A stretch of 64,000 nucleotides of DNA from Gemmatimonadales bacterium (GTDB lineage: Bacteria > Gemmatimonadota > Gemmatimonadetes > Gemmatimonadales > GWC2-71-9): contig DASUJH010000024.1 in NCBI GenBank assembly GCA_036279355.1, forward strand, positions 1-64,000, given 5' to 3'. Both the position numbers and the translations under genes were made by a program. Positions 1 to 7,748 of this stretch are shown piece after piece. The notes beneath the pieces are model-generated. The model was not told the DNA's origin, did not search any database, and saw only the letters and a program-made list of their open reading frames with translations. Numbering within the stretch: the first letter of the stretch is position 1; every line of letters starts with the position of its first letter.

Positions 1-53
1 ATGTGCGATCCGATGAACCCGGCACCGCCGGTGACGAGAACCCTTCCGCTCAT
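1..53 (-). CDS. NAD-dependent epimerase/dehydratase, N-terminal fragment
   Basis: Only the first 17 codons are inside the window; the gene reads leftward off the edge. The fragment starts MSGRVLVTGG and continues to GFIGSH, the glycine-rich dinucleotide-binding loop of extended short-chain dehydrogenases (nucleotide-sugar epimerase or dehydratase type). The ATG at 51-53 sits at the usual distance from the Rossmann loop. The substrate cannot be read from this fragment. A possible -10 element lies about 75 bases upstream. Confidence 0.75.
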   Translation of the reverse strand, partial: MSGRVLVTGGAGFIGSH

Positions 54-128
54 GCTTGCGCATTTCCTCCGGCACGCCGCGCGCGGGGCCGCGCGACTCG
101 AGGCTTTCTAGGGGGCGAACGACCCCGC

Positions 129-134
129 AATATA
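129..134 (-). promoter_or_regulatory. Possible -10 element (TATATT) upstream of the epimerase fragment
   Basis: On the minus strand 129-134 reads TATATT, five of six matches to a sigma-70 -10 box. The same hexamer occurs before ssb and uvrB here. No good -35 box is visible (best is TTCCCT at 16-base spacing), so this is weak evidence for a promoter with a leader of about 70 bases. Confidence 0.3.
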
Positions 135-246
135 GACAGCGTCCCCCGGGAGGGAACCGCGCAAGGGAAGGCGGGACCGCGGAAGACGGCGCGGCGCCGG
201 ACCCGATGGTCCGGCGCCGCGCCGATCGCCAATCGAAGCCTTCGGC

Positions 247-1401
247 TCAGCTCGGCAGCTTGGCTACCTGCCAAGCCTGCATGCCCACATCGATCGCGGG
301 CGCAGTCACGTGAACGATGCGCGTCGTCGCCGTCCGGTCGCGCACGTGCACGACCTGGAGAGTCGCCAGCACTTCCGCGACGCGCACCGAGCCATCGCGA
401 TCGACGTGCGGCACTCGGCGAATCTCGAAGACGTCTCCGGGCGCGACGCCATCGCGCCGGCCCCGATTGAGGAAGAGGACGTTGCCGGTGCCCTTGAGCT
501 CCTGACGGCCGGGCCATCCAACGACGGCCGCCTCGACGCCCTCAGTCACCGGCACCGGCTGCACCATGCCCGGGCTGGTAAACGCCTCGGCCGGAAGCAC
601 GGCGAGCCCGTGCAGCACTTCGCCGAACACGGACGTGAGCGCGAGGATTGGATACTTGCCGGAGATTTCGACGACGCGGCCGAGCGCCCGCGGCGCGACC
701 ACGTTGCCATAGCCCTCGATGCGCTTGCTCACGTCGGCCACGAGCAAGGTGTCGCCGACCTGATAGGCGGCGCCGGCGGCCGGCTCGATGGCGATGCGCG
801 TGTACAGCGTCGTCTCGCCGTGCCCCATCTCGGATGCGATCTGGAGCGGTGCGACCGATCCGATCACGCGGCCGAACGGCAGGTTCTGTCCCTCGGTGAG
901 CCAGCCCGACGCGTAGAAGTCGCCGCGGCGCAGCGCCGGCGGCTGGGTGACCTGACCCGCGACGAGTCTGATGTCGATGCTGCCGCGCGAGGGCGGAAAG
1001 AGACGCGAATCAGCCGGATCGGCGGGCGCGTTGTCGGGCACCGATATCGCCACGACGCGCGGTGCGGCAGCCGAGGAATCGGGCGGCGGCGTATCGGTGG
1101 CGGGCACGGCCGCCGCCGCGTCCGACGGCGCGATCCGCAGAACCTCGCCCGGATAGATCCAGTGCGGGTCCTCCACCACCGCGGTGTTGAGCCGGTAGAT
1201 GTCGGGCCAGAGGAAGGGATCGCCGAGGTACTGATGGGCAAGATCCCAGAGGGTGTCGCCGGTGCGCACGGTGTGCGAAGCCGGCAACTCCTGCTGCGCG
1301 CTGAGCACGGCCGGCGCGCCAAAGGCGAGCACGGCCACGAGCCCCAGGCGGCGCGGGCTGGCCGACCGGGCGATCACGTACGTCCGAGGCGTTCGCGGCA
1401 T
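247..1401 (-). CDS. Exported LysM-domain protein
   Basis: The protein has 384 residues. The ATG at 1401 was chosen over a longer frame because it gives a clean signal peptide: basic start, hydrophobic LGLVAVLAFGAPAVLSA, and a cleavage site before QQELP. Next comes one LysM motif (residues ~45-90, with HTVRTGDTLWDLA and IYPGEVLRI), followed by a Pro/Ala-rich linker and a ~250-residue beta-rich region without a motif I recognise. LysM binds the GlcNAc-containing glycan of peptidoglycan, so a periplasmic, wall-anchored role is likely. The arrangement (LysM near the N-terminus with LWPDIYRLN following) resembles LysM peptidoglycan-binding proteins annotated in Gemmatimonadota. It appears to be a single gene, with hairpins separating it from ssb upstream. 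Confidence 0.85.
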   Translation of the reverse strand: MPRTPRTYVIARSASPRRLGLVAVLAFGAPAVLSAQQELPASHTVRTGDTLWDLAHQYLGDPFLWPDIYRLNTAVVEDPHWIYPGEVLRIAPSDAAAAVPATDTPPPDSSAAAPRVVAISVPDNAPADPADSRLFPPSRGSIDIRLVAGQVTQPPALRRGDFYASGWLTEGQNLPFGRVIGSVAPLQIASEMGHGETTLYTRIAIEPAAGAAYQVGDTLLVADVSKRIEGYGNVVAPRALGRVVEISGKYPILALTSVFGEVLHGLAVLPAEAFTSPGMVQPVPVTEGVEAAVVGWPGRQELKGTGNVLFLNRGRRDGVAPGDVFEIRRVPHVDRDGSVRVAEVLATLQVVHVRDRTATTRIVHVTAPAIDVGMQAWQVAKLPS

Positions 1402-1520
1402 CGAGATCTCCACCGACGTGGGAGGCGCTGGTGTGACGGTCAGAAACCGGCGGACGACGAGCACGATTGCCGGGGCAGCGAGCAAGATCAACGCCAGCCG
1501 CCGCCGACCCCCGTTCGGAG

Positions 1521-1585
1521 GTGCAAGCTCATTCTCAGCTTGCGCTTGCGCAAAGGGCGGGACGCCCGGTTCGGGGCCCCGCCCT
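1521..1585. terminator. Two hairpins between ssb and the LysM gene
   Basis: The first hairpin pairs GCAAGCT (1523-1529) with AGCTTGC (1537-1543) around a 7-base loop. The second pairs AGGGCGGG (1554-1561) with CCCGCCCT (1578-1585), with a nested GCCC/GGGC pair inside. Read on the minus strand the second hairpin follows the ssb stop by about 40 bases and is trailed by TTTGCGC, so it can act as an imperfect intrinsic terminator of ssb. There is no long U-tract. Confidence 0.45.
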
Positions 1586-1622
1586 AGCGTTCGGCGGGAG
1601 CTTTCGCGCTATTGCGGGCCGC

Positions 1623-2099
1623 TCAGAACGGCAGGTCGTCGTCCTCGCTGTCGAGCGCCTCGGGAAATTCCTCGAGCGACTCGCCCTTGCCCTTGGCCCC
1701 GCCGCTCGCGGCAGCCACTTTGGCCGCAGGCGCATAGGCGTCGCTGCCCTCGCCCTTGCCCGAGAGCAGAATCAACTCTTTGCCATTGATCTCGGTGGTG
1801 TACCGGGTCTGGCCTTCGCGATCCTGCCACGAGCGGTACTCGATGCTGCCCTCGACGTACACCTTGTCGCCTTTCTTGCAGTACCGCTCGGCGACGTCGG
1901 CGAGGTTGCTGAATTTCGTGTTCCACAGCACCACCCGGTGCCATTCGGTCTTTTCCTGCTTTTCACCCGCCTGGTTCTTCCACTGGCGGCTGGTGGCGAT
2001 GGAAAGGGTCGCCACGCGGGAACCGTTGGACGTGCTCCGCACTTCGGGATCAGCCCCGAGGTTCCCGATCAAGACTGCTCTGTTCAAGCTCCGACTCAC
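1623..2099 (-). CDS. ssb: Single-stranded DNA-binding protein
   Basis: The protein has 158 residues and binds ssDNA as a tetramer in replication, repair and recombination. The OB-fold (residues ~1-110) begins SRSLNRAVLIGNLGADPE and carries the family motif EKTEWHRVV. A Gly/Ala/Lys/Glu-rich linker leads to the acidic tail DDDLPF, which recruits partner proteins. The start is set at GTG 2099 rather than the in-frame ATG at 2111: the codons between them are themselves the ribosome-binding site (GGAGG, six bases from GTG), and VSRSLN matches the family N-terminus. The gene has its own promoter (2148-2175) and is not attached to rpsF/rpsR as in many bacteria. Confidence 0.95.
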   Translation of the reverse strand: MSRSLNRAVLIGNLGADPEVRSTSNGSRVATLSIATSRQWKNQAGEKQEKTEWHRVVLWNTKFSNLADVAERYCKKGDKVYVEGSIEYRSWQDREGQTRYTTEINGKELILLSGKGEGSDAYAPAAKVAAASGGAKGKGESLEEFPEALDSEDDDLPF

Positions 2100-2147
2100 A
2101 CACACCTCCACGGTTCACGGAGTCTCACGGATGGTGGACCCGAGTAG

Positions 2148-2175
2148 AATATAGACCTTGCAAGTGATTCGACAA
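2148..2175 (-). promoter_or_regulatory. Promoter of ssb
   Basis: The minus strand carries -35 TTGTCG (2170-2175), a 16-base spacer and -10 TATATT (2148-2153). Transcription should start near 2141, giving a leader of about 40 bases that ends in the GGAGG site before the GTG start. No SOS operator is obvious. Confidence 0.6.
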
Positions 2176-2201
2176 AGCAAATTTATGCCGTCCGTACCGA
2201 A

Positions 2202-2702
2202 TCAACGAGGAGGCCCGAGCGCGAGCCTCAGAACGAGCGCATCCTCCAGCGGGCTGCGGTAGTAATCGGTCCGCCGCGCCACCTCCGCGAATCCGCAGCC
2301 ACCGTAAAGCGACTGGCCGGCCGCATTGGACGCGCGCACCTCGAGGAACACCTCGCCCGCGCCTCGACGGCGCAGTGTGTCGAGCCCCGCATCGAGCAGC
2401 GCGCGCGCGACGCCGCGCCGGCGGAACGGCGGGTCGACCGCGAGGTTGAGCACTTCGCCGCTCCCCGCGACCTCGCGCGCGATGAGATAGCCGACGATCG
2501 ACTCGTCCGATTCCAGCACCAATCCGAAGCTCCACGACGCGCGCATGGCCTCGCGAAAGCTCGCCTCGCTCCACGGGTCGTTGAACGAGCGACGCTCGAT
2601 CGCCGCGATGGCGGGCGCGTCAGCCGGTGCCGCCGCCCTGATCCGCCAGGGCGCGTCCGTGAGCGCGCTCCCATCGTGCCTGCGCTTCCGCGGGTCTGCC
2701 AT
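2202..2702 (-). CDS. rimI: Ribosomal protein S18 alanine N-acetyltransferase
   Basis: The protein has 166 residues and belongs to the GNAT fold. RimI acetylates the N-terminal alanine of ribosomal protein S18. The acetyl-CoA loop is visible as FRRRGVARALLDA (residues ~95-107), followed by EVFLEVRASN and the aromatic segment SLYGGCGF, both typical of RimI. The ATG at 2702 has GGGAG seven bases upstream. It overlaps the 3' end of tsaB by about 80 bases, a long overlap, but tsaB keeps a normal C-terminus. The tsaE-tsaB-rimI order is common in bacteria and supports this over a generic GNAT. Confidence 0.85.
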   Translation of the reverse strand: MADPRKRRHDGSALTDAPWRIRAAAPADAPAIAAIERRSFNDPWSEASFREAMRASWSFGLVLESDESIVGYLIAREVAGSGEVLNLAVDPPFRRRGVARALLDAGLDTLRRRGAGEVFLEVRASNAAGQSLYGGCGFAEVARRTDYYRSPLEDALVLRLALGPPR

Positions 2703-3342
2703 ATTCGGGCTCCCAGAGTTCCACGTCGGCCACGCGCCGCGCGCCGCCAGGGCGCGTGACGAGATCGAGCAGCATCGCCGCATGGGGCCCGCCATCCGGG
2801 CGGCCGATGCGCCCGGACCAGGCGGCAAGGCGCTCGACTATATCGGGCGGCGCGTCGCCCACGAGCAGGTCGGGGCGCGGTGCGGCCTCGGCCAGCGCGC
2901 GGGGCTGCCAGACGGACGGCGCGAGCACCGTGACGACGTCCGCCGGGGTGAAGCGGTACGCCGCCGCGTAAACCTCGCCCCTAAGCGCGTTGGCGAACGC
3001 GAGCACGAGAGAATCCCCCGCGTGCCCGTGCGCCGCGCCCGCCGCGCGGACCATGAGCGACGGTGCCGTGAAGAGCGGGATCGCCAGCGCTTTCGCCAAC
3101 GCCTTTGCCACGCTCGCACCGATGCGCAGTCCGGTGAAGCTGCCCGGACCGTCGCTCACCGCAAGGCCCGTGAGCGCGGAGAGCTTGAGCCCGCGCGCGG
3201 CGAGGAGGCCCACCGCCGCCGGGAGCAGCTCGGCCGCGTGGCGGCGGGCGCCGCGCACGGTGGCCTCCGCCGCGTCGGGGAGTGAGTCGCCCACAGCGAC
3301 CGAGAGCCGATCGGTGGCGGTGTCGAGCGCGAGCCAGGTCAC
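2620..3342 (-). CDS. tsaB: tRNA t6A37 biosynthesis protein TsaB
   Basis: The protein has 240 residues and is the non-catalytic ASKHA-fold partner of TsaD in the complex that adds threonylcarbamoyl to A37 of ANN-decoding tRNAs. Visible motifs are the N-terminal strand WLALDTATDRLSVAV and the family signature GPGSFTGLRIG (residues ~70-80). The GTG at 3342 is chosen because it forms a GTGA 4-base overlap with the tsaE stop and gives the normal family length. It is followed by rimI in the same operon. TsaD itself is outside the window. Confidence 0.92.
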   Translation of the reverse strand: MTWLALDTATDRLSVAVGDSLPDAAEATVRGARRHAAELLPAAVGLLAARGLKLSALTGLAVSDGPGSFTGLRIGASVAKALAKALAIPLFTAPSLMVRAAGAAHGHAGDSLVLAFANALRGEVYAAAYRFTPADVVTVLAPSVWQPRALAEAAPRPDLLVGDAPPDIVERLAAWSGRIGRPDGGPHAAMLLDLVTRPGGARRVADVELWEPEYGRPAEAQARWERAHGRALADQGGGTG

Positions 3343-3749
3343 AGCGCTTCGAGCCCGCGTCGATCCGGGTCGGGCAGGTGGTGCAGCCGGAATCGGCAGG
3401 TTGGCCGCGGAAGCCACGCGCCCACTCGCTCGGGCCACTCGATCAACACCGCGTCGCCCTCGCGAAGCAGTCCCTCCCAGTCCAGATCCGCCGCTTCGTC
3501 CGGCGTGCGGAGCCGATAGCAATCCAGGTGATACACCGGCCCCCGCCGCCCCTCGTAGTGGTGCACCAGTGCGTACGTCGGACTGGTAGCGCGGGCCCCA
3601 ACGCCGAGCCCGCGGGCAATGGCCTGAATGAAGGTGGTCTTGCCCGCGCCGAGCTCGCCCTCGAGCGCGACGATCGTTCGGGGCGGGAGCGACCGGCCGA
3701 AATTTTCGCCCTCGGTGAGAAGCTCGCTGCGCGTGAGGCTACGAATCAC
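3339..3749 (-). CDS. tsaE: tRNA t6A37 biosynthesis ATPase TsaE
   Basis: The protein has 136 residues. It is a P-loop ATPase that resets the TsaB-TsaD complex during t6A synthesis. The Walker A loop GELGAGKTTF (residues ~32-41) is followed by TSPTYALVHHY and YHLDCYRL, the TsaE family signatures, and by LIEWPERV near the C-terminus. It starts 30 bases after uvrB and overlaps tsaB by four bases, so uvrB-tsaE-tsaB-rimI look like one transcript. Confidence 0.93.
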   Translation of the reverse strand: MIRSLTRSELLTEGENFGRSLPPRTIVALEGELGAGKTTFIQAIARGLGVGARATSPTYALVHHYEGRRGPVYHLDCYRLRTPDEAADLDWEGLLREGDAVLIEWPERVGAWLPRPTCRFRLHHLPDPDRRGLEAL

Positions 3750-3779
3750 GAGAGGGCACCGGGTACCCGTGCGGTCGAC

Positions 3780-5813
3780 CTATGCGCGACGGCGCAGTGG
3801 CTCCCGCCGCACGTCGGGAGCCTCCATGGCGCGCAGCTCGGTGAGCTGGTCGCGCAGCATGGCGGCCAGCTCGAATTCCAGGTTGGCCGCGGCCTCGCGC
3901 ATCTGCCGCTCGAGCGCGGCGATGAGCGCCGCTCGCTTGGCCGGGTCGTGCACGTCCACCTTTTTCTGCACGGCGAGCTTCGCCGCCGGCCGCTCGGTTC
4001 GCGCGTCGGCCACGTGGGTCGAGAGCCGGACCTCCTCGAGCGATTTCACCACCGACACCGGCGTGATGCCGTGCTCCGCGTTGTATTCCTGCTGGATGGC
4101 GCGACGCCGGTCCATCTCGGCGAGCGCGCGCTCCATGGAGCCGGTCACGCGGTCGGCGTACAGAATTGCGCGGCCGTTCACGTTGCGGGCCGCCCGGCCG
4201 ATCGTCTGCACCAGGGAGCGGTCGCTGCGGAGGAATCCCTCCTGATCGGCATCGAGAATGGCCACGAGCGACACCTCGGGCAGATCGAGTCCCTCCCGGA
4301 GCAGGTTGATCCCGACCAGCACGTCGAAGTCGCCGAGCCGGAGCCCGCGGATGATCTCCATCCGCTCGATCGCGTCGATGTCGCTATGGAGATAGCGCAC
4401 CCGCACGCCGGCCTGCTGGAGGTAGTCGGTGAGGTCTTCGGCCATGCGCTTGGTGAGCGTCGTGACCAGCACCCGCTCGCGCCGCGCGGCCCGAGCGCGG
4501 ATCTCATGCAGCAGATCGTCCACCTGCCCGCGCACCGGACGGATGTCCACCTCGGGATCGATGAGTCCGGTGGGGCGGATGATCTGCTCGACCACGGCGC
4601 CCTCGGAGAGCTTGAGCTCCAGATCGCCTGGCGTGGCGGAGAGGTTGATCATTTGCGGCACGAGGCCCATGAACTCGTCGAACTGGAGCGGGCGGTTGTC
4701 GAGCGCCGACGGCAGCCGGAATCCGTATTCGACCAGCGTGAGTTTGCGGGCCCGGTCGCCGTTGTACATCCCGCCGATCTGCGGCAGCGAAACGTGCGAC
4801 TCGTCCACCACCACCAGGAAGTCGGACGGGAAATAGTCGAGCAGGCAGGCGGGGCGCTCGCCGGCGCGCCGGCCCGAGATGGGCCGCGAGTAGTTCTCGA
4901 TGCCCGCGCACGTGCCTACCTCGAGCATCATCTCGATGTCGAACGTCGTGCGCGACTCGAGCCGCTGGGCCTCGAGCAGCTTGCCCGCCGCCCTCAACTC
5001 CGCGAGCCGCTCGGCCAGCTCGGCGCGGATGGTCTTCACGGCGCGCTCGATGGTGTGGCGCTGGGTGACGAAATGCTTGGCCGGATAGATGGCGAGCTGG
5101 TCGAGCTGGGCGATGGTGTCGCCCGTGAGCGGATTGATCTTGCTGATTCGCTCGACCTCGTCGCCCCACAGCTCCACGCGGACAGCCTGCTCGGCGTATG
5201 CCGGATAGATCTCGATCGAGTCGCCGCGGACGCGGAAGGTGCCCGGCTCGAAGGCGACGTCGTTTCGGCCATACTGGATCCGCACCAATTCGCCCAGAAT
5301 GGCGTCGCGGCCGCGGGTCTCCCCGCGGTGGACGTTGACCATGAGCTTGCGGTACTCGGCCGGATCGCCGAGACCGTAGATGGCGCTCACCGTGGCGACG
5401 ATGACGACGTCCTCACGCTCCATGAGGCTCGAGGTGGCGCGGAGCCTGAGGCTCTCGATGTCCTGATTGATCGAGGCGTCCTTCTCGATGTAGACGTCGG
5501 TCGCCGGGACGTACGCCTCGGGCTGGTAGTAGTCGTAGTAGGAGACGAAATACTCGACGGCATTCCGTGGGAGGAACTGACGCAGCTCGCCGTAGAGCTG
5601 GGCGGCGAGCGTCTTGTTGTGGGAGAGGACCAGCGTGGGCTTGCCGTAGTTGGCGATCGTGTGGGCCAGCGTCATCGTCTTGCCGGACCCGGTGACGCCC
5701 AGCAGCGTCTGGTACCGGTCGCCGCGACGGAGGCCGGCGGTCAGCTCCTCGATGGCCTTGGGCTGATCGCCGGCGGGGGCGAATGGGGCGATGACCTCGA
5801 AGCGGGCGGCCAT
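3780..5813 (-). CDS. uvrB: Excinuclease ABC subunit B
   Basis: The protein has 677 residues, the normal size for UvrB, the damage-verifying helicase-like subunit of nucleotide excision repair. Seen in order are Walker A GVTGSGKT (~residues 38-45), the beta-hairpin region [13 protein letters not shown] (~residues 91-103), the DEAD-like box VVDESHVS, helicase motifs [12 protein letters not shown] and QTIGRAARN, and a C-terminal UVR domain ([18 protein letters not shown]) that contacts UvrC. The ATG at 5813 is only six bases downstream of a TATATT element, so the message may be leaderless. It heads the operon with tsaE, tsaB and rimI. Confidence 0.98.
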   Translation of the reverse strand: MAARFEVIAPFAPAGDQPKAIEELTAGLRRGDRYQTLLGVTGSGKTMTLAHTIANYGKPTLVLSHNKTLAAQLYGELRQFLPRNAVEYFVSYYDYYQPEAYVPATDVYIEKDASINQDIESLRLRATSSLMEREDVVIVATVSAIYGLGDPAEYRKLMVNVHRGETRGRDAILGELVRIQYGRNDVAFEPGTFRVRGDSIEIYPAYAEQAVRVELWGDEVERISKINPLTGDTIAQLDQLAIYPAKHFVTQRHTIERAVKTIRAELAERLAELRAAGKLLEAQRLESRTTFDIEMMLEVGTCAGIENYSRPISGRRAGERPACLLDYFPSDFLVVVDESHVSLPQIGGMYNGDRARKLTLVEYGFRLPSALDNRPLQFDEFMGLVPQMINLSATPGDLELKLSEGAVVEQIIRPTGLIDPEVDIRPVRGQVDDLLHEIRARAARRERVLVTTLTKRMAEDLTDYLQQAGVRVRYLHSDIDAIERMEIIRGLRLGDFDVLVGINLLREGLDLPEVSLVAILDADQEGFLRSDRSLVQTIGRAARNVNGRAILYADRVTGSMERALAEMDRRRAIQQEYNAEHGITPVSVVKSLEEVRLSTHVADARTERPAAKLAVQKKVDVHDPAKRAALIAALERQMREAAANLEFELAAMLRDQLTELRAMEAPDVRREPLRRRA

Positions 5814-5819
5814 GCGCGA

Positions 5820-5825
5820 AATATA
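5820..5825 (-). promoter_or_regulatory. -10 element of uvrB, leaderless spacing
   Basis: The minus strand reads TATATT at 5820-5825, then six bases, then the uvrB ATG. A start site about seven bases from the -10 would fall on the A of ATG, and there is no Shine-Dalgarno sequence in the intervening TCGCGC. No strong -35 is visible. Confidence 0.5.
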
Positions 5826-5894
5826 GCGTGGGTTCGGGATTTATTCAGGGCGCAGAACTGGCGGATGGAAGCAGCGCAGGAGCGCCGACGGACT

Positions 5895-6308
5895 CTACGA
5901 CTTGAGCCCGGCCATCGCGAGCAGCCGCTTCCAGTGCGCGGGCGAGACCGGGATCACCGACAGACGGGAGTTGCGCACGAGGTCGAGATCGGCGAACGCG
6001 GGATCGGCCTTGATCGCGGCGAGCGGCACAGGCGTCGGGAGCCGGCGGCCCGCCTCGATCTCCACCACCACGAGCTTCGGATCGTGCCGCTGGGGATCCG
6101 GATATGCCGGGGCGACCACGCGCGCGAGCCCGACCAGCGCCTTGTCCGCCCCCGAGTGATAGATGAGCGCCCGGTCGCCCGCCGCCATGGCGCGAAGGTG
6201 GATCAAGGCGAGCGGATTGGTGATGCCGTCCCAGACCGAACGCCGCTCCCGCTCGAGCTGATCGAACGCGTACGTCTCGGCGTCGGTCTTGAGGATCCAG
6301 AATGCCAT
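5895..6308 (-). CDS. EVE domain-containing protein
   Basis: The protein has 137 residues, the full length of a stand-alone EVE protein (PUA/YTH-like fold). It starts at the ATG that gives MAFWILKTDAETY; EVE proteins characteristically open with YWLMKSEP-like residues. Further family features are SVWDGITNPLA, GDRALIYHSG, VGLARV and a basic C-terminal segment around SPAHWKRLL. EVE domains of this fold are known to bind modified bases in nucleic acids, with roles suggested in RNA or modified-DNA sensing, but the ligand here is unknown. It lies 13 bases behind the CapK-like ligase and is the last gene of the relA transcript. Confidence 0.85.
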   Translation of the reverse strand: MAFWILKTDAETYAFDQLERERRSVWDGITNPLALIHLRAMAAGDRALIYHSGADKALVGLARVVAPAYPDPQRHDPKLVVVEIEAGRRLPTPVPLAAIKADPAFADLDLVRNSRLSVIPVSPAHWKRLLAMAGLKS

Positions 6309-6321
6309 CGCTGTCCGGCGC

Positions 6322-7746
6322 TCAGCCCGGCGAAGCGGACGGCACAGCCGCCTCCGCATGCGTGCCGAGCTCGCTCCGCACGCATCGCCGCTTGCCCGAC
6401 CGACCCGCCGGAATGCTGCTCACGAACGCGAGCCGCACGTCAATTTCGGGCCCGAGGTGCTGCTTGAAATTGCTCACCACATAGTCCAGGCGCCGCTCGT
6501 CGTAGCCGGGCTCCAGCACGAGATTCACGTCGAACCGGTCGTGCGCCCGCTGCACGATCTCGAATTGGCGCACGCCTTCGACCGGCTCCTCGATGTCCTC
6601 GTTCCACCCCTGGGCCGGCGCGCGGTACATGAGGTAGAGCATGAAGCAGGGATGGACGACCCGCCCATCGCGAAGGACGATGCGGTCGTTCACCCGGCCC
6701 TCGACGCTCTTGAGCAAGGGGAACGGCCGCCCGCACGCGCAGGGGAGATACGTCGCCGTGCCGATGTCGTTGATGCGATATCGGATGAAGGGCATCGCCA
6801 GATTGTTGAAGTCGGTGACGAGCAGGTGTCCGCTCTCGCCTTCCCCGACCCAGCGGCCGTTCTCGTCCACCACCTCGACGATCGCGGTATCGCTCGAGAT
6901 GTGCAGCCCCTGGTGCTGTTCACATTCGTGCACCTCGAGGGCGGTCTCCCGGCTCGCGTATCGATTGAAGACCCGGCACTGGAACGCCCGCTCGATCGCC
7001 GCGCGGTGGTGTGGGTGCAGCGTCTCCGCCGTCGTGATGACCGCGCGCACGGACGGCACCGTGGTCCCCCGGGCCAGCATGTGGACCGCGATGGCGTGCA
7101 TCGCCTGCGCGTACCCATGGATCACCTGCGGCTTGAACCGCGCCAACCGTGCGGCGTGGCTCTCCAGCGTCGCCGGGTCGAGCGTGAACGCGTTGAGGAG
7201 CAGCTGCCGTCCGATCCAGCGCTCGAGCCGCGCCGAGAGCCGCTGCAAGCGCTGCACGTCGAAGGTGGAGCCCCAGACCAGCGCGTGTCGCATCCCGAGC
7301 TCGAGCCCCGCGTAGCGCCAGAAGCGCAGCTTGGCCGCGTTGTGCCATGCCTTGACGTCGGGCATGATGAGGAACTTGAGCGGCTCCCCGGTGCTGCCCG
7401 AGGTGGCGGCCTGCCGTACGCCTTCGACCGGGGCGCGCGCCCGGAGCGCATCGAAGTGCTCGCGGACCAGCTCCTTCGTGAGTGGTGGGATCAGTTGCAG
7501 GTCCGCGCTCGTCGCGATCCGGTCGGGCGAGAGTCCCAGGCGGTCGAAGAGCGCGGTGTAGTGCGGAACGTTGCGATAGGCGTACTGGACGATATGCCGG
7601 AGCCGGGCGTCGGAAATGGCCTGCAGCTCCTCGCGTGTGCAGCGCTCGTGCTCCATCAGCACGTCGAAGTGCTCGAGGGTGCTGCGGCGTCGGAGCTTGA
7701 AGTAGAGCCGCGCGAGGGGCGGCAGGCCGCGCCGCGCGGATTCCAC
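6322..7746 (-). CDS. CapK/PaaK-like adenylate-forming ligase
   Basis: The protein has 474 residues and resembles phenylacetate-CoA ligase-type and CapK enzymes of the AMP-binding superfamily. The phosphate-binding loop ATSGSTGEPLKF (~residue 110), a YASRE motif (instead of YGSTE) near the middle and the downstream FIRYRINDIG / RVNDRIVLRDG segment are visible. It should activate a carboxylic acid as an acyl-adenylate; CapK relatives are linked to capsule or surface polysaccharide genes, but no acceptor is encoded here. The GTG at 7746 is taken because it directly follows the relA stop (7749). The Shine-Dalgarno (GAGG) is unusually close, so the exact start is uncertain. It is followed by the EVE gene. 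Confidence 0.75.
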   Translation of the reverse strand: MESARRGLPPLARLYFKLRRRSTLEHFDVLMEHERCTREELQAISDARLRHIVQYAYRNVPHYTALFDRLGLSPDRIATSADLQLIPPLTKELVREHFDALRARAPVEGVRQAATSGSTGEPLKFLIMPDVKAWHNAAKLRFWRYAGLELGMRHALVWGSTFDVQRLQRLSARLERWIGRQLLLNAFTLDPATLESHAARLARFKPQVIHGYAQAMHAIAVHMLARGTTVPSVRAVITTAETLHPHHRAAIERAFQCRVFNRYASRETALEVHECEQHQGLHISSDTAIVEVVDENGRWVGEGESGHLLVTDFNNLAMPFIRYRINDIGTATYLPCACGRPFPLLKSVEGRVNDRIVLRDGRVVHPCFMLYLMYRAPAQGWNEDIEEPVEGVRQFEIVQRAHDRFDVNLVLEPGYDERRLDYVVSNFKQHLGPEIDVRLAFVSSIPAGRSGKRRCVRSELGTHAEAAVPSASPG

Positions 7747-7748
7747 CC

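Noticed and set aside
1402-1491. Upstream extension of the LysM gene to 1491
   Set aside because: The extension carries a second hydrophobic start but destroys the clean signal peptide seen from the ATG at 1401, so it was left out.
3282-6467. A 1061-residue open frame on the plus strand antisense to uvrB and its neighbours
   Set aside because: It is a shadow of high-GC coding on the other strand: His/Asp/Arg-rich composition, no recognisable domain, and it runs across three confirmed genes.
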